64,000 nt of DNA, taken from NCBI GenBank assembly GCA_963841705.1, contig CAWJDY010000057.1:22164-86163 (forward strand), in the 5' to 3' direction. Every line of letters begins with the position of its first letter. Positions within the stretch are counted from its first letter, which is position 1. Positions 49,072-56,201 of the stretch are shown here, piece by piece. The notes beneath the pieces are model-generated. The model worked only from the letters and a program-made list of their open reading frames with translations, was not told the DNA's origin and ran no database searches. The DNA comes from VAZQ01 sp963841705. GTDB taxonomy: Bacteria; Pseudomonadota; Alphaproteobacteria; Rhizobiales; Xanthobacteraceae. A program made the position numbers and the translations under genes.

Positions 49072-50318
49072 TCCGCCGGCACGGGCACCGGCTGCGCCGG
49101 CATCTTCTTGCCGGATTTCGCCGCAGGCACTTCGAGGTCGAAGAGTCGCGCGGCGTTGAGCCCGAGGATGTTGCGCTTGGCCTGCTCGTTGAGGAACGGC
49201 AGCTTGGTTATCGAGCTCGGCGCATCGAAGTCCCAATGCGGCCAGTCGGAGGCATAGAGGAGCTGCGTCTCCGCGTTCATCGCCTCGAAGGTCGCCTGGG
49301 TGAGCTTCATGTTGCTGCGCTCAAGCGGCTGGCTGGTGTAGTACATCTCCTGCATGTACTCGCTTGGCCGGCGCTTGAGCAGCGGGCATTCCGATGTGCG
49401 CATCATGTATTCGGAATCGAGCCGCTGCATCAGGAACGGAACCCAGGCAAGCCCGCTCTCGATCCAGATCACCTTGAGGCCGGGGAAGCGCTCAGGCAGG
49501 CCGTTGAGCACCCAATTGGTCATGTGGAGCATGTTGAAATGCGCAAACGAGAGCGAGTGCATCCCGATGAACCGATTGAGCTGCTGGAACGAGGGGTCGC
49601 CCCAGGTGAAGCCGGCGTGGAAGCCGAGCGGCTTGCCTGTCTCCTGCAGCGCCGCATAAAGGCGCATGTAGGAATTGTGCCAGACCGGCTTGTGGCGCGT
49701 GGAGGTGACCGAGAAGCCGACCACGCCCGGCGCATCGGCAAAGCGTTCCACCGTCTCGACCGAGGCTACGGGATCGTTGAACGGCAGGTAAAGCAGCGCC
49801 TTCTGGCGCTTGTCCTGGGGCAGGATCTGCTCGATCAGCCAACGGTTATAGGCGTTGCCCAGCGCGACTTCCGCATCCGCCTGGGGATGCATGCCGAGCG
49901 AGAGCATGGGGGTGGGAAACACCACCATGTAGTCGATGCCCATGGCGTCCATGGCGCGCTGGCAGAGCTGCACCTGACGGTGCAGGCCAGGCGGGGTCTG
50001 CTCCGCGAGCGCCTGCTGGTGCATGATGCGGCCGGCGACATCCTGGAACAGCGGACCATTGACGTTGATGAGGCCGGGCGGGGCACCGGTGCGTTCACGG
50101 AAAGCTTGGGCGATATAGCGCAGCACATCATTGTCGATGCGCTCGGTCACTTCCGACCAGAACGAGGTCTCGTTGACGTGGGCATCCACATCGACCACCA
50201 GCCAGTCCTTGAGCTTGTCGGTGACCGGCCCCGTCTTGGCGAGGTAATCGCGCGTGTCGGTGCGGGTGGAAATCTTCTCGAGCTCGCTGATGCGAGGCGC
50301 GGTCTCGCGGATGTTCAT
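49068..50318 (-). CDS. Amidohydrolase-family metalloenzyme, ACMSD-like (cassette 2)
   Basis: The 416-residue enzyme belongs to the same amidohydrolase-2 subgroup as the gene at 13872. The N-terminal motif is VVDVDAHVNETSFW, the barrel histidine appears in GFHAGFTWGD, another in MHSLSF, and the C-terminal aspartate in YASDWPHWDFD. Shared blocks with the paralogue are MDAMGIDYMVVFPTPM, AYNRWLIEQILP, IESGLAWVPFLMQRLD and PSEYMQEMYYTSQP. The first metal motif here has one histidine fewer than in cassette 1 (DAHV versus DAHH), so metal binding or chemistry may differ. ATG 50318 is used; the frame is open upstream. It is the first gene of the operon that continues to the GMC enzyme and is divergent from the MFS transporter. 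Confidence 0.9.
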   Translation of the reverse strand: MNIRETAPRISELEKISTRTDTRDYLAKTGPVTDKLKDWLVVDVDAHVNETSFWSEVTERIDNDVLRYIAQAFRERTGAPPGLINVNGPLFQDVAGRIMHQQALAEQTPPGLHRQVQLCQRAMDAMGIDYMVVFPTPMLSLGMHPQADAEVALGNAYNRWLIEQILPQDKRQKALLYLPFNDPVASVETVERFADAPGVVGFSVTSTRHKPVWHNSYMRLYAALQETGKPLGFHAGFTWGDPSFQQLNRFIGMHSLSFAHFNMLHMTNWVLNGLPERFPGLKVIWIESGLAWVPFLMQRLDSEYMMRTSECPLLKRRPSEYMQEMYYTSQPLERSNMKLTQATFEAMNAETQLLYASDWPHWDFDAPSSITKLPFLNEQAKRNILGLNAARLFDLEVPAAKSGKKMPAQPVPVPAE

Positions 50319-50384
50319 GGGAGTCGCCCTGCCTTGCTGATCCGGACCGCCGAAGCGGTAGCTCCGGCCGCCGACGGCAAGTGT

Positions 50385-50452
50385 ATTGCCAAGACGACTT
50401 AATTGCCAAGCCCTGTTAATTGCCAAGCCCTGTTAATTACCAAGCCCTGGCG
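50385..50452. promoter_or_regulatory. Four direct 17-bp repeats in a divergent promoter region
   Basis: The core ATTGCCAAG (ATTACCAAG in the last copy) occurs at 50385, 50402, 50419 and 50436, exactly 17 bp apart. The two middle units are identical (ATTGCCAAGCCCTGTTA), the outer ones diverged. They lie in the 311-bp gap between the start of the amidohydrolase operon (50318, minus) and the MFS gene (50630, plus). The regular spacing suggests iterated operator sites for a regulator, but they could be a simple tandem expansion. The rest of this gap shows no gene. Confidence 0.55.
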
Positions 50453-50629
50453 GTGCGCAACAACGGCGGATGGGAGTATTTCCGCGCGACAAAGCCGCCC
50501 TGCAGCCCGCAATCGCCGCTCGGCTTTCGGCGACTTTTCGCTCTTCCAACCGGAGAAAACAGCCGTTTCAATAGGGCGCGAAGGGCGGCGCGATAACGCC
50601 ATCCACAACCCCCGACCAGGGAGGGGACC

Positions 50630-51922
50630 ATGAGCGCGATAACAAGCCAGGCCGAATCGGCCCTTAAAGTCAGCGGCGCCAGCAACATCCGTTGGACCCA
50701 TATCGCGCCGACGCTGCTGGTCGTCTGGATCGTCTCCATGTTCGACAAGAGCAACATGGCAATCGTGATGAACGATCAGAATTTCCTCAATGAGCTCGGC
50801 CTTACGGGCCAGCAGGGGAAGCTCGGCTGGCTGTCGAGCGGTCTCTTCCTCGCCTATGGGCTGTTCGCGCCGCTTTGGGGATGGCTGGTCGAGCGCGTGG
50901 GCCCGCGCAAGACCTGCGCCTTGAGTTTCGTGGCATGGGCGCTGAGCTGCTTCTGGTCGGGTGTGGCTGCGAGCTATGACCAGCTGCTGTGGTCGCGCAT
51001 CGTGCTGGGCGCCGGCGAGGCGGCGCTCTATCCGCTCACCCTTGCGCTCGTGGCCAACTGGTTCGCGCTCAAGGAGCGCGGACGCGCCACCTCCTTCTGG
51101 TGGATCGGTACCATGATTGGACCGATGCTCGTTGGACTGGTGATTACCGGTCTTATCTTGGTCGTGGGATGGCGCTGGCAGTTCCATGCGATGGGTATCC
51201 TCGCGCTCATCCTGCCGCTGCCGATGGTGTGGTTCCTCGTTGCCGACCGTCCGCAGGAGCATGGCAGCGCCAATGCCGCGGAGATTGAGCTCGTTGTGCG
51301 CGGCGCGATCGAGCACAACGAGGACGCGCCCGGGCAGGTGTTGAAATCGGTTGGCAATGTCTGGAGGAACTACCGGTTCTGGCTGGCGACCATCGCCATC
51401 TCCTGCAATGCGATCTTCTTCTGGGGCTGGTCGATCTGGCTGCCGACCTACTTGCGCACCGCAAGGCAATTCTCTTTCAGCATGTCGGGCTACCTGACCT
51501 TCGTGATCTTCGGCTTTGCCGTCGCTACGATCCTCATCGTGGGATATCTGTCCGACCGGATCTTTCGCCGCGCGCCCCTTGCCGGCACCGGCTGGATCCT
51601 CGCCGCCATCTTTCTGATGGCTGCCGCGCTCGCGCCCAGCCCGGCAGCAAGTGTCGTCCTGATGATATGCGCGCTCTGTGCCCAGCAGGTGGGCATCTCC
51701 TGCGCCGAGATGCTCATGCACAGCATCGTGAGTGCAGCCGGCATGGGCAAAACGCAGGGGGTGCGCGCCCTGATAACGCAGATCGTCGGCGCGATTTCGC
51801 CTGCCATGATCGGCTATATCCTGCAGGCGACGGGCGGGTTCATCGGCGCCTTCGCCGTGCTGGCTCTGGCTGTCGTAATTTCCGCGAGCTGCATGATTAC
51901 GCTGGCGCGGGAGGGTTTCTGA
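50630..51922 (+). CDS. MFS transporter, anion:cation symporter type
   Basis: The 430-residue membrane protein has about twelve helices and the MFS signature between helices 2 and 3 (WGWLVERVGPRKTCAL) plus GAGEAALYPLTLALVANWF in helix 4. The pattern resembles the ACS family, which takes up tartrate, phthalate, glucarate, or aromatic acids with protons. GGAGGGG precedes ATG 50630. It is divergent from the cassette 2 operon across the iterated repeats, so it may import that operon's substrate. The MBL-fold and TctC genes follow on the same strand. Confidence 0.9.
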   Translation: MSAITSQAESALKVSGASNIRWTHIAPTLLVVWIVSMFDKSNMAIVMNDQNFLNELGLTGQQGKLGWLSSGLFLAYGLFAPLWGWLVERVGPRKTCALSFVAWALSCFWSGVAASYDQLLWSRIVLGAGEAALYPLTLALVANWFALKERGRATSFWWIGTMIGPMLVGLVITGLILVVGWRWQFHAMGILALILPLPMVWFLVADRPQEHGSANAAEIELVVRGAIEHNEDAPGQVLKSVGNVWRNYRFWLATIAISCNAIFFWGWSIWLPTYLRTARQFSFSMSGYLTFVIFGFAVATILIVGYLSDRIFRRAPLAGTGWILAAIFLMAAALAPSPAASVVLMICALCAQQVGISCAEMLMHSIVSAAGMGKTQGVRALITQIVGAISPAMIGYILQATGGFIGAFAVLALAVVISASCMITLAREGF

Positions 51923-51957
51923 TCGTCGAGCCGGCATGGGATGCGGAGCTGCCGATC

Positions 51958-52776
51958 ATGCGAGAATTTCGCTGCGGTGATATCGAGCTGAAGGGCTTCA
52001 GCGACGGCATGCTGAAGACTTCGCTCGAGCTCGTGCTCGGCATGGAACGGGCACAGTCCGAGGAGCTCGTCGGCGGAACGGCCGACGGCTCGCTGTTCAT
52101 TGCGGTCAACAATTTCCTGCTCCGGCGCAATGGCGCGACGGTGCTTATCGATGCCGGCGCCGGCAACACCATGCAGCCCACCCTCGGCAAGCTGCCTGCC
52201 AATCTGAAAGCGGCCGGGATCGATCCCGTCGATGTCACTCACATCGTCCTCACCCATATCCACCCCGATCACGCCAACGGGCTGGTGAACGACGCGGGGG
52301 AGGCGGTCTACCCCAACGCCGAGATCCTGGTACACGCCCAGGAGCTCGACTTCTGGATGGCCGAGAACGACGGCTCGGAATCCGATGCGGTGAAGCGGAC
52401 CCGCGCGCGCAACAAGCTCAACATGAAGCCTTATCTGGAGCGCATCCGGCGCATGCATGACGCAGAGGAAGTCGTCGGCTGCGTGCCGCTGCTGGCGCCG
52501 GGCCATTCGCCGGGCCACACCTGCTGGCGCATCGGCGCGGGGCGCGACGCGTTCATCGCCTGGGGCGATCTGGTGCATTTCTCCGCGATCCAGATCGCGC
52601 ACCCGAATACCGCGGTCAAATATGATCTTGATCCCGACCTGGCGCGGCGTTCGCGGCTGCGCGTGCTCGACATGATCGCCGCCGAGCGCGTGGCCATCGC
52701 CGGCGCGCACGTGAATGCACCGGGCTTCGGCTATCTCACACGCAAGGGCGCCGGCTACGCCTTCGAGCCGGCGTGA
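51958..52776 (+). CDS. MBL-fold metallohydrolase
   Basis: The 272-residue protein has the complete metallo-beta-lactamase motif THIHPDHANG (HxHxDH), preceded by VLIDAGAGNTMQPTLG, and later metal residues in PGHSPGHTCW and FIAWGDLVHF plus AGAHVN. This is the group that includes quinolone- and lactone-hydrolysing relatives and many hydrolases of unknown substrate. ATG 51958 lies 35 bp after the MFS gene, and GGAGC precedes it. Its stop is overlapped by the frame of the following TctC gene, so the three genes are probably one unit. The substrate is unknown. Confidence 0.88.
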   Translation: MREFRCGDIELKGFSDGMLKTSLELVLGMERAQSEELVGGTADGSLFIAVNNFLLRRNGATVLIDAGAGNTMQPTLGKLPANLKAAGIDPVDVTHIVLTHIHPDHANGLVNDAGEAVYPNAEILVHAQELDFWMAENDGSESDAVKRTRARNKLNMKPYLERIRRMHDAEEVVGCVPLLAPGHSPGHTCWRIGAGRDAFIAWGDLVHFSAIQIAHPNTAVKYDLDPDLARRSRLRVLDMIAAERVAIAGAHVNAPGFGYLTRKGAGYAFEPA

Positions 52777-52787
52777 GGTTCAACCGC

Positions 52788-53783
52788 ATGCATATCAGAT
52801 CGCGCAGAAGATGGTATTTCGCCGCAGTGCTTAGCGTCGCCGCCGTTCTTATCGCCGCACACGCAGGAGCCCAGCCGTATCCCGATTTTCCCAATCGGCC
52901 GATGCGGATCATCGTCGCCGTGCCCGCGGGCGGCGGCGTCGACCTCTCTACCCGCGTCGTTGCCGACGCCCTGCACAAGGCGTGGGGCCAGCCGGTGGCG
53001 GTGGAAAACCGCACCGGCGGGGGCAACAACATCGCGGGAGAGATGGTCGCGAACGCGGAGCCCGATGGCTACACGCTGCTTGCCACGCCGCCGAACATCG
53101 TCATTGCCAACGCCGCTCTCTATAAGCAGCTCAACTACGATCCCGCGGCGCTCGAGCCGGTGGCGATCATGGCGGTAGGCCCGAATGTGCTCGCGGTGAA
53201 GAACGACTTGCCCGCGCATACGGTTGCGGATCTGATCGCGCTGGCCAAAGCCAATCCGGGCAAGATGAGCTATGCCTCCCAGGGCAACGGCTCGACCACG
53301 CATCTCACCATGGAGCTGTTCTTGAGCCGCACCGGCGTGAAGCTCGTGCACGTGCCCTATCGCGGCGCCGCGCCAGCAGCGAACGATCTCGCCGGCGGGC
53401 ACGTGGACACGATGTTCTGCGACCTCGGCACCATCCTGCCGCTGCATCAGGGCGGCAGAGTGAGGATCATCGCCGTGGCAACGCTGGCGCGGCTCTCCCA
53501 AATCCCCGAGGTGCCGACGATCGACGAGAGCGGTGTTGCGGGGTTCAGCTCGACGACTTTCTATGCCCTGATGGCGCCGCCGAGGACACCGTCGGCAGTG
53601 CGCGAGAAGCTCAACAAGGCCATCGTCACTGCCATGCGCTCGCCCGAGGCAGAGGCGAGGCTCAAGACGATCTTCGTGGGTGCAAGCCCGCTCGACGTGC
53701 ACGAGACTGGCGATTTCATCAAGGCCCAGGCAAAACTCTGGGGCGACGTCATCCGCGCCGCCCGCATCACAATCGAGCAGTAG
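52788..53783 (+). CDS. Tripartite tricarboxylate transporter substrate-binding protein (Bug/TctC)
   Basis: The 331-residue periplasmic receptor has a signal peptide (FAAVLSVAAVLIAAHAGAQ) and Bug-family blocks YPDFPNRPMRIIVAVPAGGG, ENRTGGGNNIAGE, DGYTLL, VHVPYRGAAPAANDLAGGHV. As with the receptor at 20420, no TctA/TctB genes are adjacent. ATG 52788 is chosen with GAGG 9 nt upstream; GTG 52773, which overlaps the MBL stop, is an equally possible start. It closes the MFS-MBL-TctC unit. The ligand is unknown. Confidence 0.92.
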   Translation: MHIRSRRRWYFAAVLSVAAVLIAAHAGAQPYPDFPNRPMRIIVAVPAGGGVDLSTRVVADALHKAWGQPVAVENRTGGGNNIAGEMVANAEPDGYTLLATPPNIVIANAALYKQLNYDPAALEPVAIMAVGPNVLAVKNDLPAHTVADLIALAKANPGKMSYASQGNGSTTHLTMELFLSRTGVKLVHVPYRGAAPAANDLAGGHVDTMFCDLGTILPLHQGGRVRIIAVATLARLSQIPEVPTIDESGVAGFSSTTFYALMAPPRTPSAVREKLNKAIVTAMRSPEAEARLKTIFVGASPLDVHETGDFIKAQAKLWGDVIRAARITIEQ

Positions 53784-54016
53784 CCGCTCGCCGAGCGGTC
53801 CGGGTGCAAGCAAAGCTTTGCGGTGCTGTGCGCGTCGCCGCACTATCCGTTGTCTAGGATGGTCCAGGTATGAGGACGGCGAGCACCTATGGGCAGGTTA
53901 TGGTCCGAATTGCGAGTGCCGCCACATCCGCTATGCCGGCTGCTCTCGAATAAACAGCGAAACCCACGTCGGAACGTGCCTTCGGGCAGCTCATGACTCG
54001 AACCGGACCTGCGTCC
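53784..54016. other. Intergenic stretch, no gene recognised
   Basis: The 233 bp between the TctC gene and the end of merR contain no recognisable coding sequence. It marks the boundary between the catabolic region and the mer patch. A stretch CTTTGCGGTGCTGTGCGCG is followed by lower-GC sequence, consistent with a junction, but no clear insertion ends are seen. Confidence 0.45.
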
Positions 54017-54448
54017 CTATTTCGAGCGCTGGATATCGAGAATGTCCAACACCGGGCAATCAGGTGCCGTTTTGCCCGAACATCGGGCCACGGTCTTGGC
54101 CAGCAGGCGTTCGAGTTTTCTTAAGTCACTGAGCTTTGCTCGGATGTCGTCGAGATGATGCGCAGCTATCTCACGGACCTCGCGACAGGAGGCTTTTTCA
54201 GGCCCCCCGAGCCGAAGCAGGGCTCGGATTTCATCTAGCGAAAACCCCAACTCGCGCGCTCGCCGTATGAAGACCAGGATACGGAGGCCCGTTGAGTCGT
54301 AGACACGACGGCCGCTGGCCGTGCGCGGCGGTGGGGCCAGCATCTTGACCCGCTCATAGTAGCGGATTGTCTCGATGTTCACGCCGCTCTGCTTCGACAG
54401 CTCGCCAATGGGCAGGTTTTCGGCTCGCGAAGACGTGATGGTACGCAT
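54017..54448 (-). CDS. merR: Mercuric resistance regulator MerR
   Basis: This 143-residue regulator has the MerR helix-turn-helix (LPIGELSKQSGVNIETIRYY then ERVKMLAPPPRT) and a coiled-coil dimer helix. The mercury-binding cysteines are Cys88 (SCREVREI), Cys123 (ARCSGK) and Cys131 (PDCPVLD), the same arrangement as in Tn501-type MerR. It represses and, with Hg(II), activates the divergent merTPF promoter. The gene starts at ATG 54448, just below the operator. It confirms the identity of the neighbouring transport genes. Confidence 0.95.
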   Translation of the reverse strand: MRTITSSRAENLPIGELSKQSGVNIETIRYYERVKMLAPPPRTASGRRVYDSTGLRILVFIRRARELGFSLDEIRALLRLGGPEKASCREVREIAAHHLDDIRAKLSDLRKLERLLAKTVARCSGKTAPDCPVLDILDIQRSK

Positions 54449-54458
54449 GAAATAGCCC

Positions 54459-54489
54459 TTGATCCTGTAGTCACTACAGGATGCATCCT
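54459..54489 (+). promoter_or_regulatory. MerR operator/promoter of merT
   Basis: A perfect dyad CCTGTAGT-C-ACTACAGG occupies 54464-54480. A -35-like TTGATC at 54459-54464 overlaps it, and CATCCT at 54484-54489 would be a weak -10 at the 19-bp spacing typical of MerR-controlled promoters. The dyad is placed between these elements as in classic mer operators. With ATG 54497 only 7 bp past the -10, the transcript would be nearly leaderless, or translation starts further in (ATG 54551). Confidence 0.75.
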
Positions 54490-54496
54490 ATAGCCG

Positions 54497-54883
54497 ATGA
54501 CGGTGAACCAAGAAACTAATCTTGCCGATGTGCGGCACAGGCAAAGGCTGATGGCAGCGGGCGGCCTCATCGGGGCGCTCGCGGCCTCGTCATGCTGCAT
54601 CTTGCCGCTTGTTTTGTTCAGCCTCGGTGTGAGCGGGGCGTGGATCGGCAACTTCACGCAGCTCGCACCCTATCAGCCCTACTTTATCGCGGCGACGATA
54701 TGCTTTCTCGGCTACGGCTATTGGCTCGTTTATCGATCCTCGAAGCTCGCCTGCGCTGACGGCGAAGTTTGCGCGCGCCCGCTGCCGAACCGGCTTGCTA
54801 AGACCGGGCTCGTTCTCGCAACAATCCTTGTCGTTGCCGCGCTCGGATTCGATTTCCTTGCACCCCTGTTCCTCGAGTTGTGA
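54497..54883 (+). CDS. merT: Mercuric ion transporter MerT
   Basis: The 128-residue inner-membrane protein moves Hg(II) from MerP into the cytoplasm. Three membrane helices are visible, with the vicinal pair Cys33-Cys34 in the first (AASSCCILPLVL) and a second pair Cys86/Cys92 on the cytoplasmic side (LACADGEVC). ASGAWIGN-like sequence (VSGAWIGNFTQLAPYQPYF) is diagnostic of MerT. The N-terminus is long; an internal ATG at 54551 would give a more typical length and leave room for a leader. It is followed by merP and merF. Confidence 0.93.
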   Translation: MTVNQETNLADVRHRQRLMAAGGLIGALAASSCCILPLVLFSLGVSGAWIGNFTQLAPYQPYFIAATICFLGYGYWLVYRSSKLACADGEVCARPLPNRLAKTGLVLATILVVAALGFDFLAPLFLEL

Positions 54884-54896
54884 ACGGAGAATCCTT

Positions 54897-55181
54897 ATGA
54901 CCAAGCTTCTCGTCTCTGCCGCGATTGCTATCAGCGTTCTTGTCTCATCCACGGCTTTGGCCGCTGAGAGGACTATTACGTTGGCCGTGAAGAATATGTA
55001 TTGCGCCGACTGCCCGTTAATCGTTCGGAAGAGCCTTGAAGCCGTGCCAGGAGTGAGCAAGGCAGTTGTCTCGTACAAGGACAAGACGGCCATTGTGACA
55101 TACGACGACGGCAGGACCGACGTGTCTGCCCTCACTCGCGCGACCACGGACGCGGGATATCCCTCTGCGCCCGGAAGTTGA
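54897..55181 (+). CDS. merP: Periplasmic mercury-binding protein MerP
   Basis: The 94-residue protein has a signal peptide (LLVSAAIAISVLVSSTALA) and an HMA metal-binding domain with the motif NMYCADCP, where Hg(II) is held by the CxxC pair. The usual GMTC start of that motif is changed to NMYC. It hands mercury to MerT/MerF. GGAG lies upstream of ATG 54897. It is 13 bp from merT and 4 bp from merF. Confidence 0.93.
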   Translation: MTKLLVSAAIAISVLVSSTALAAERTITLAVKNMYCADCPLIVRKSLEAVPGVSKAVVSYKDKTAIVTYDDGRTDVSALTRATTDAGYPSAPGS

Positions 55182-55185
55182 TGCC

Positions 55186-55407
55186 GTGCGTGACCGCGGC
55201 CTCATCACGACCGGCGTCATTGGCGGCGCGCTCGCCGCGATCTGCTGTGCAACGCCGTTGCTCGCTATCGTGTTCGGAGCGGTCGGACTCACCGCTTGGC
55301 TGGCCAAAGCCGATTATGTGCTGATCCCGGCTCTGATCATTTGTCTTGGATTGATCGGAGTCGGCCTGTACCGCAGGCGCGTGCGGCAAGACGCGGCCCA
55401 TGGATAG
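55186..55407 (+). CDS. merF: Mercury transporter MerF, without C-terminal cysteine pair
   Basis: The 73-residue protein has two membrane helices and the first vicinal pair Cys20-Cys21 (AAICCATPLLAIVFG), with GLTAWLAKADYVLIPALI after it, typical of MerF. Classic MerF ends with a second CC pair that passes mercury to MerA; here the tail is RRRVRQDAAHG with no cysteine. It starts at GTG 55186. Its stop overlaps the ATG of a merA remnant (ATGGATAG), the standard arrangement in merTPFA operons. Confidence 0.88.
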   Translation: MRDRGLITTGVIGGALAAICCATPLLAIVFGAVGLTAWLAKADYVLIPALIICLGLIGVGLYRRRVRQDAAHG

Positions 55408-55429
55408 CCATGACCTCATCGTTATAGGT
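55400..55429 (+). pseudogene. merA: merA (mercuric reductase) 5' stub
   Basis: ATG 55400 overlaps the merF stop and encodes MDSHDLIVIG, the start of the FAD-binding fold found at the N-terminus of MerA-type flavoproteins. After this tenth codon the expected GxGxxG continuation is lost: the sequence changes to unrelated codons (QNALGKRHDS). No remaining reductase sequence is visible in the window. Position and reading frame fit merA exactly, so this is interpreted as a deletion that removed all but the first codons. Confidence 0.7.
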
Positions 55430-55509
55430 CAAAATGCTTTAGGAAAACGCCATGATTCTCTAAATCGATCATCACCTGCCCGCACTGCACCGGCGCAAAA
55501 TCGGAAACC

Positions 55510-55680
55510 ATGCCGATCGACGCCTGCCGGGTTTTCTATCTGTGCACCTGCTGCGGCGCGACACTGCGGCCCAAGCAGGGCGATTGTTGTGTGTTCTGTT
55601 CCTATGGCTCGATACCGTGTCCCCCTATTCAGGCAGAGCGCTCGGGCGAGATCGGCCCGGCTTCCTGCTGTGCGGGGTGA
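55510..55680 (+). CDS. Cysteine-rich small protein of mer regions, N-terminus disrupted
   Basis: The frame encodes CxxC-rich sequence: ITCPHCTG upstream, then from ATG 55510 MPIDACRVFYLCTCCGATLR followed by GDCCVFCSYGSIPCPPIQ. The GDCCVFCSYG signature marks a small protein often seen next to mercury-resistance genes. The conserved ITCPHC start lies before the first usable ATG, and an in-frame TGA sits 15 bases before it (55454 region), while ATG-ATT-CTC-TAA occurs one frame over; a small deletion or insertion seems to have broken the original start. Fifty-six residues would remain if translation begins at 55510. It probably binds metal through its cysteines. Confidence 0.6.
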   Translation: MPIDACRVFYLCTCCGATLRPKQGDCCVFCSYGSIPCPPIQAERSGEIGPASCCAG

Positions 55681-55686
55681 TCCCGA

Positions 55687-56055
55687 ATGGCAAGCGCGGT
55701 CCAAAGCTCACGCGACTGGCTGCGCAGCCCGGGCACCAACCTATTGGCGTGGTGGATTCCTCAGACCGCGATGCTTGCTGGTCTGTTCATCCCGGTGCCG
55801 GTTCGAACCGTCATGTGGATCATCGCACTCATTTGGATGGGGACGGCGTGCATTCTAAACACAAGGCGGTGCGGACGCACCCACTGCCGCTATACGGGGC
55901 CTTATTATCTCGCCATGATCGCACCGGTAATCGTACTTGCTTCGGGTATGCTCCCTGCTGATTGGTACGGATGGCTCGTCTTGGGAGTACTCATTCTCGG
56001 CGGAAGCAAAATCATTTGGTGGACCACGGAGCTGGCGTGGGGCAAATTTTCCTAG
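55687..56055 (+). CDS. Mer-associated small membrane protein
   Basis: The 122-residue protein has about three to four hydrophobic helices: LLAWWIPQTAMLAGLFI, TVMWIIALIWMGTACIL, YLAMIAPVIVLASGML and YGWLVLGVLILGGSKIIWW. Between them is NTRRCGRTHCRYTGPYY, a conserved cysteine-containing loop that is also seen in other mer-linked proteins of this size. It lies 6 bp after the Cys-rich gene, so the pair is one unit. The function is unknown; a role in metal or thiol handling at the membrane is inference. Confidence 0.75.
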   Translation: MASAVQSSRDWLRSPGTNLLAWWIPQTAMLAGLFIPVPVRTVMWIIALIWMGTACILNTRRCGRTHCRYTGPYYLAMIAPVIVLASGMLPADWYGWLVLGVLILGGSKIIWWTTELAWGKFS

Positions 56056-56201
56056 TCACCCGATATGTCTCCTTCTGGCACTCGGCTGCTGTGCCGGAAT
56101 GTCGGCAATCAAGGAGACTCTTGGGGGCAGTCAGCGCGATTTTCTCCATCGAAGCGGTGCCGCCATCGCTGCTTGCCCGCGCCGACGAGGTGATCGAATG
56201 A

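Noticed and set aside
50385..50452. The 17-bp repeats as a CRISPR array
   Set aside because: The units are contiguous without spacers, too short for CRISPR repeats, and no cas genes are present.
50399..51937. Long minus-strand frame opposite the MFS transporter, running into the 17-bp repeats
   Set aside because: The sequence is compositionally a shadow of a membrane protein gene, and the transporter motifs are on the other strand.
53820..54010. A possible small gene or pseudogene between tctC and merR
   Set aside because: Several short frames exist but none has a ribosome binding site and recognisable product.
56056..56201. A C-terminal gene fragment ending at the TGA just before the group II intron
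   Set aside because: The short frame (ending LLARADEVIE) looked like a possible exon, but I could not tie it to a known gene, so it is not annotated.
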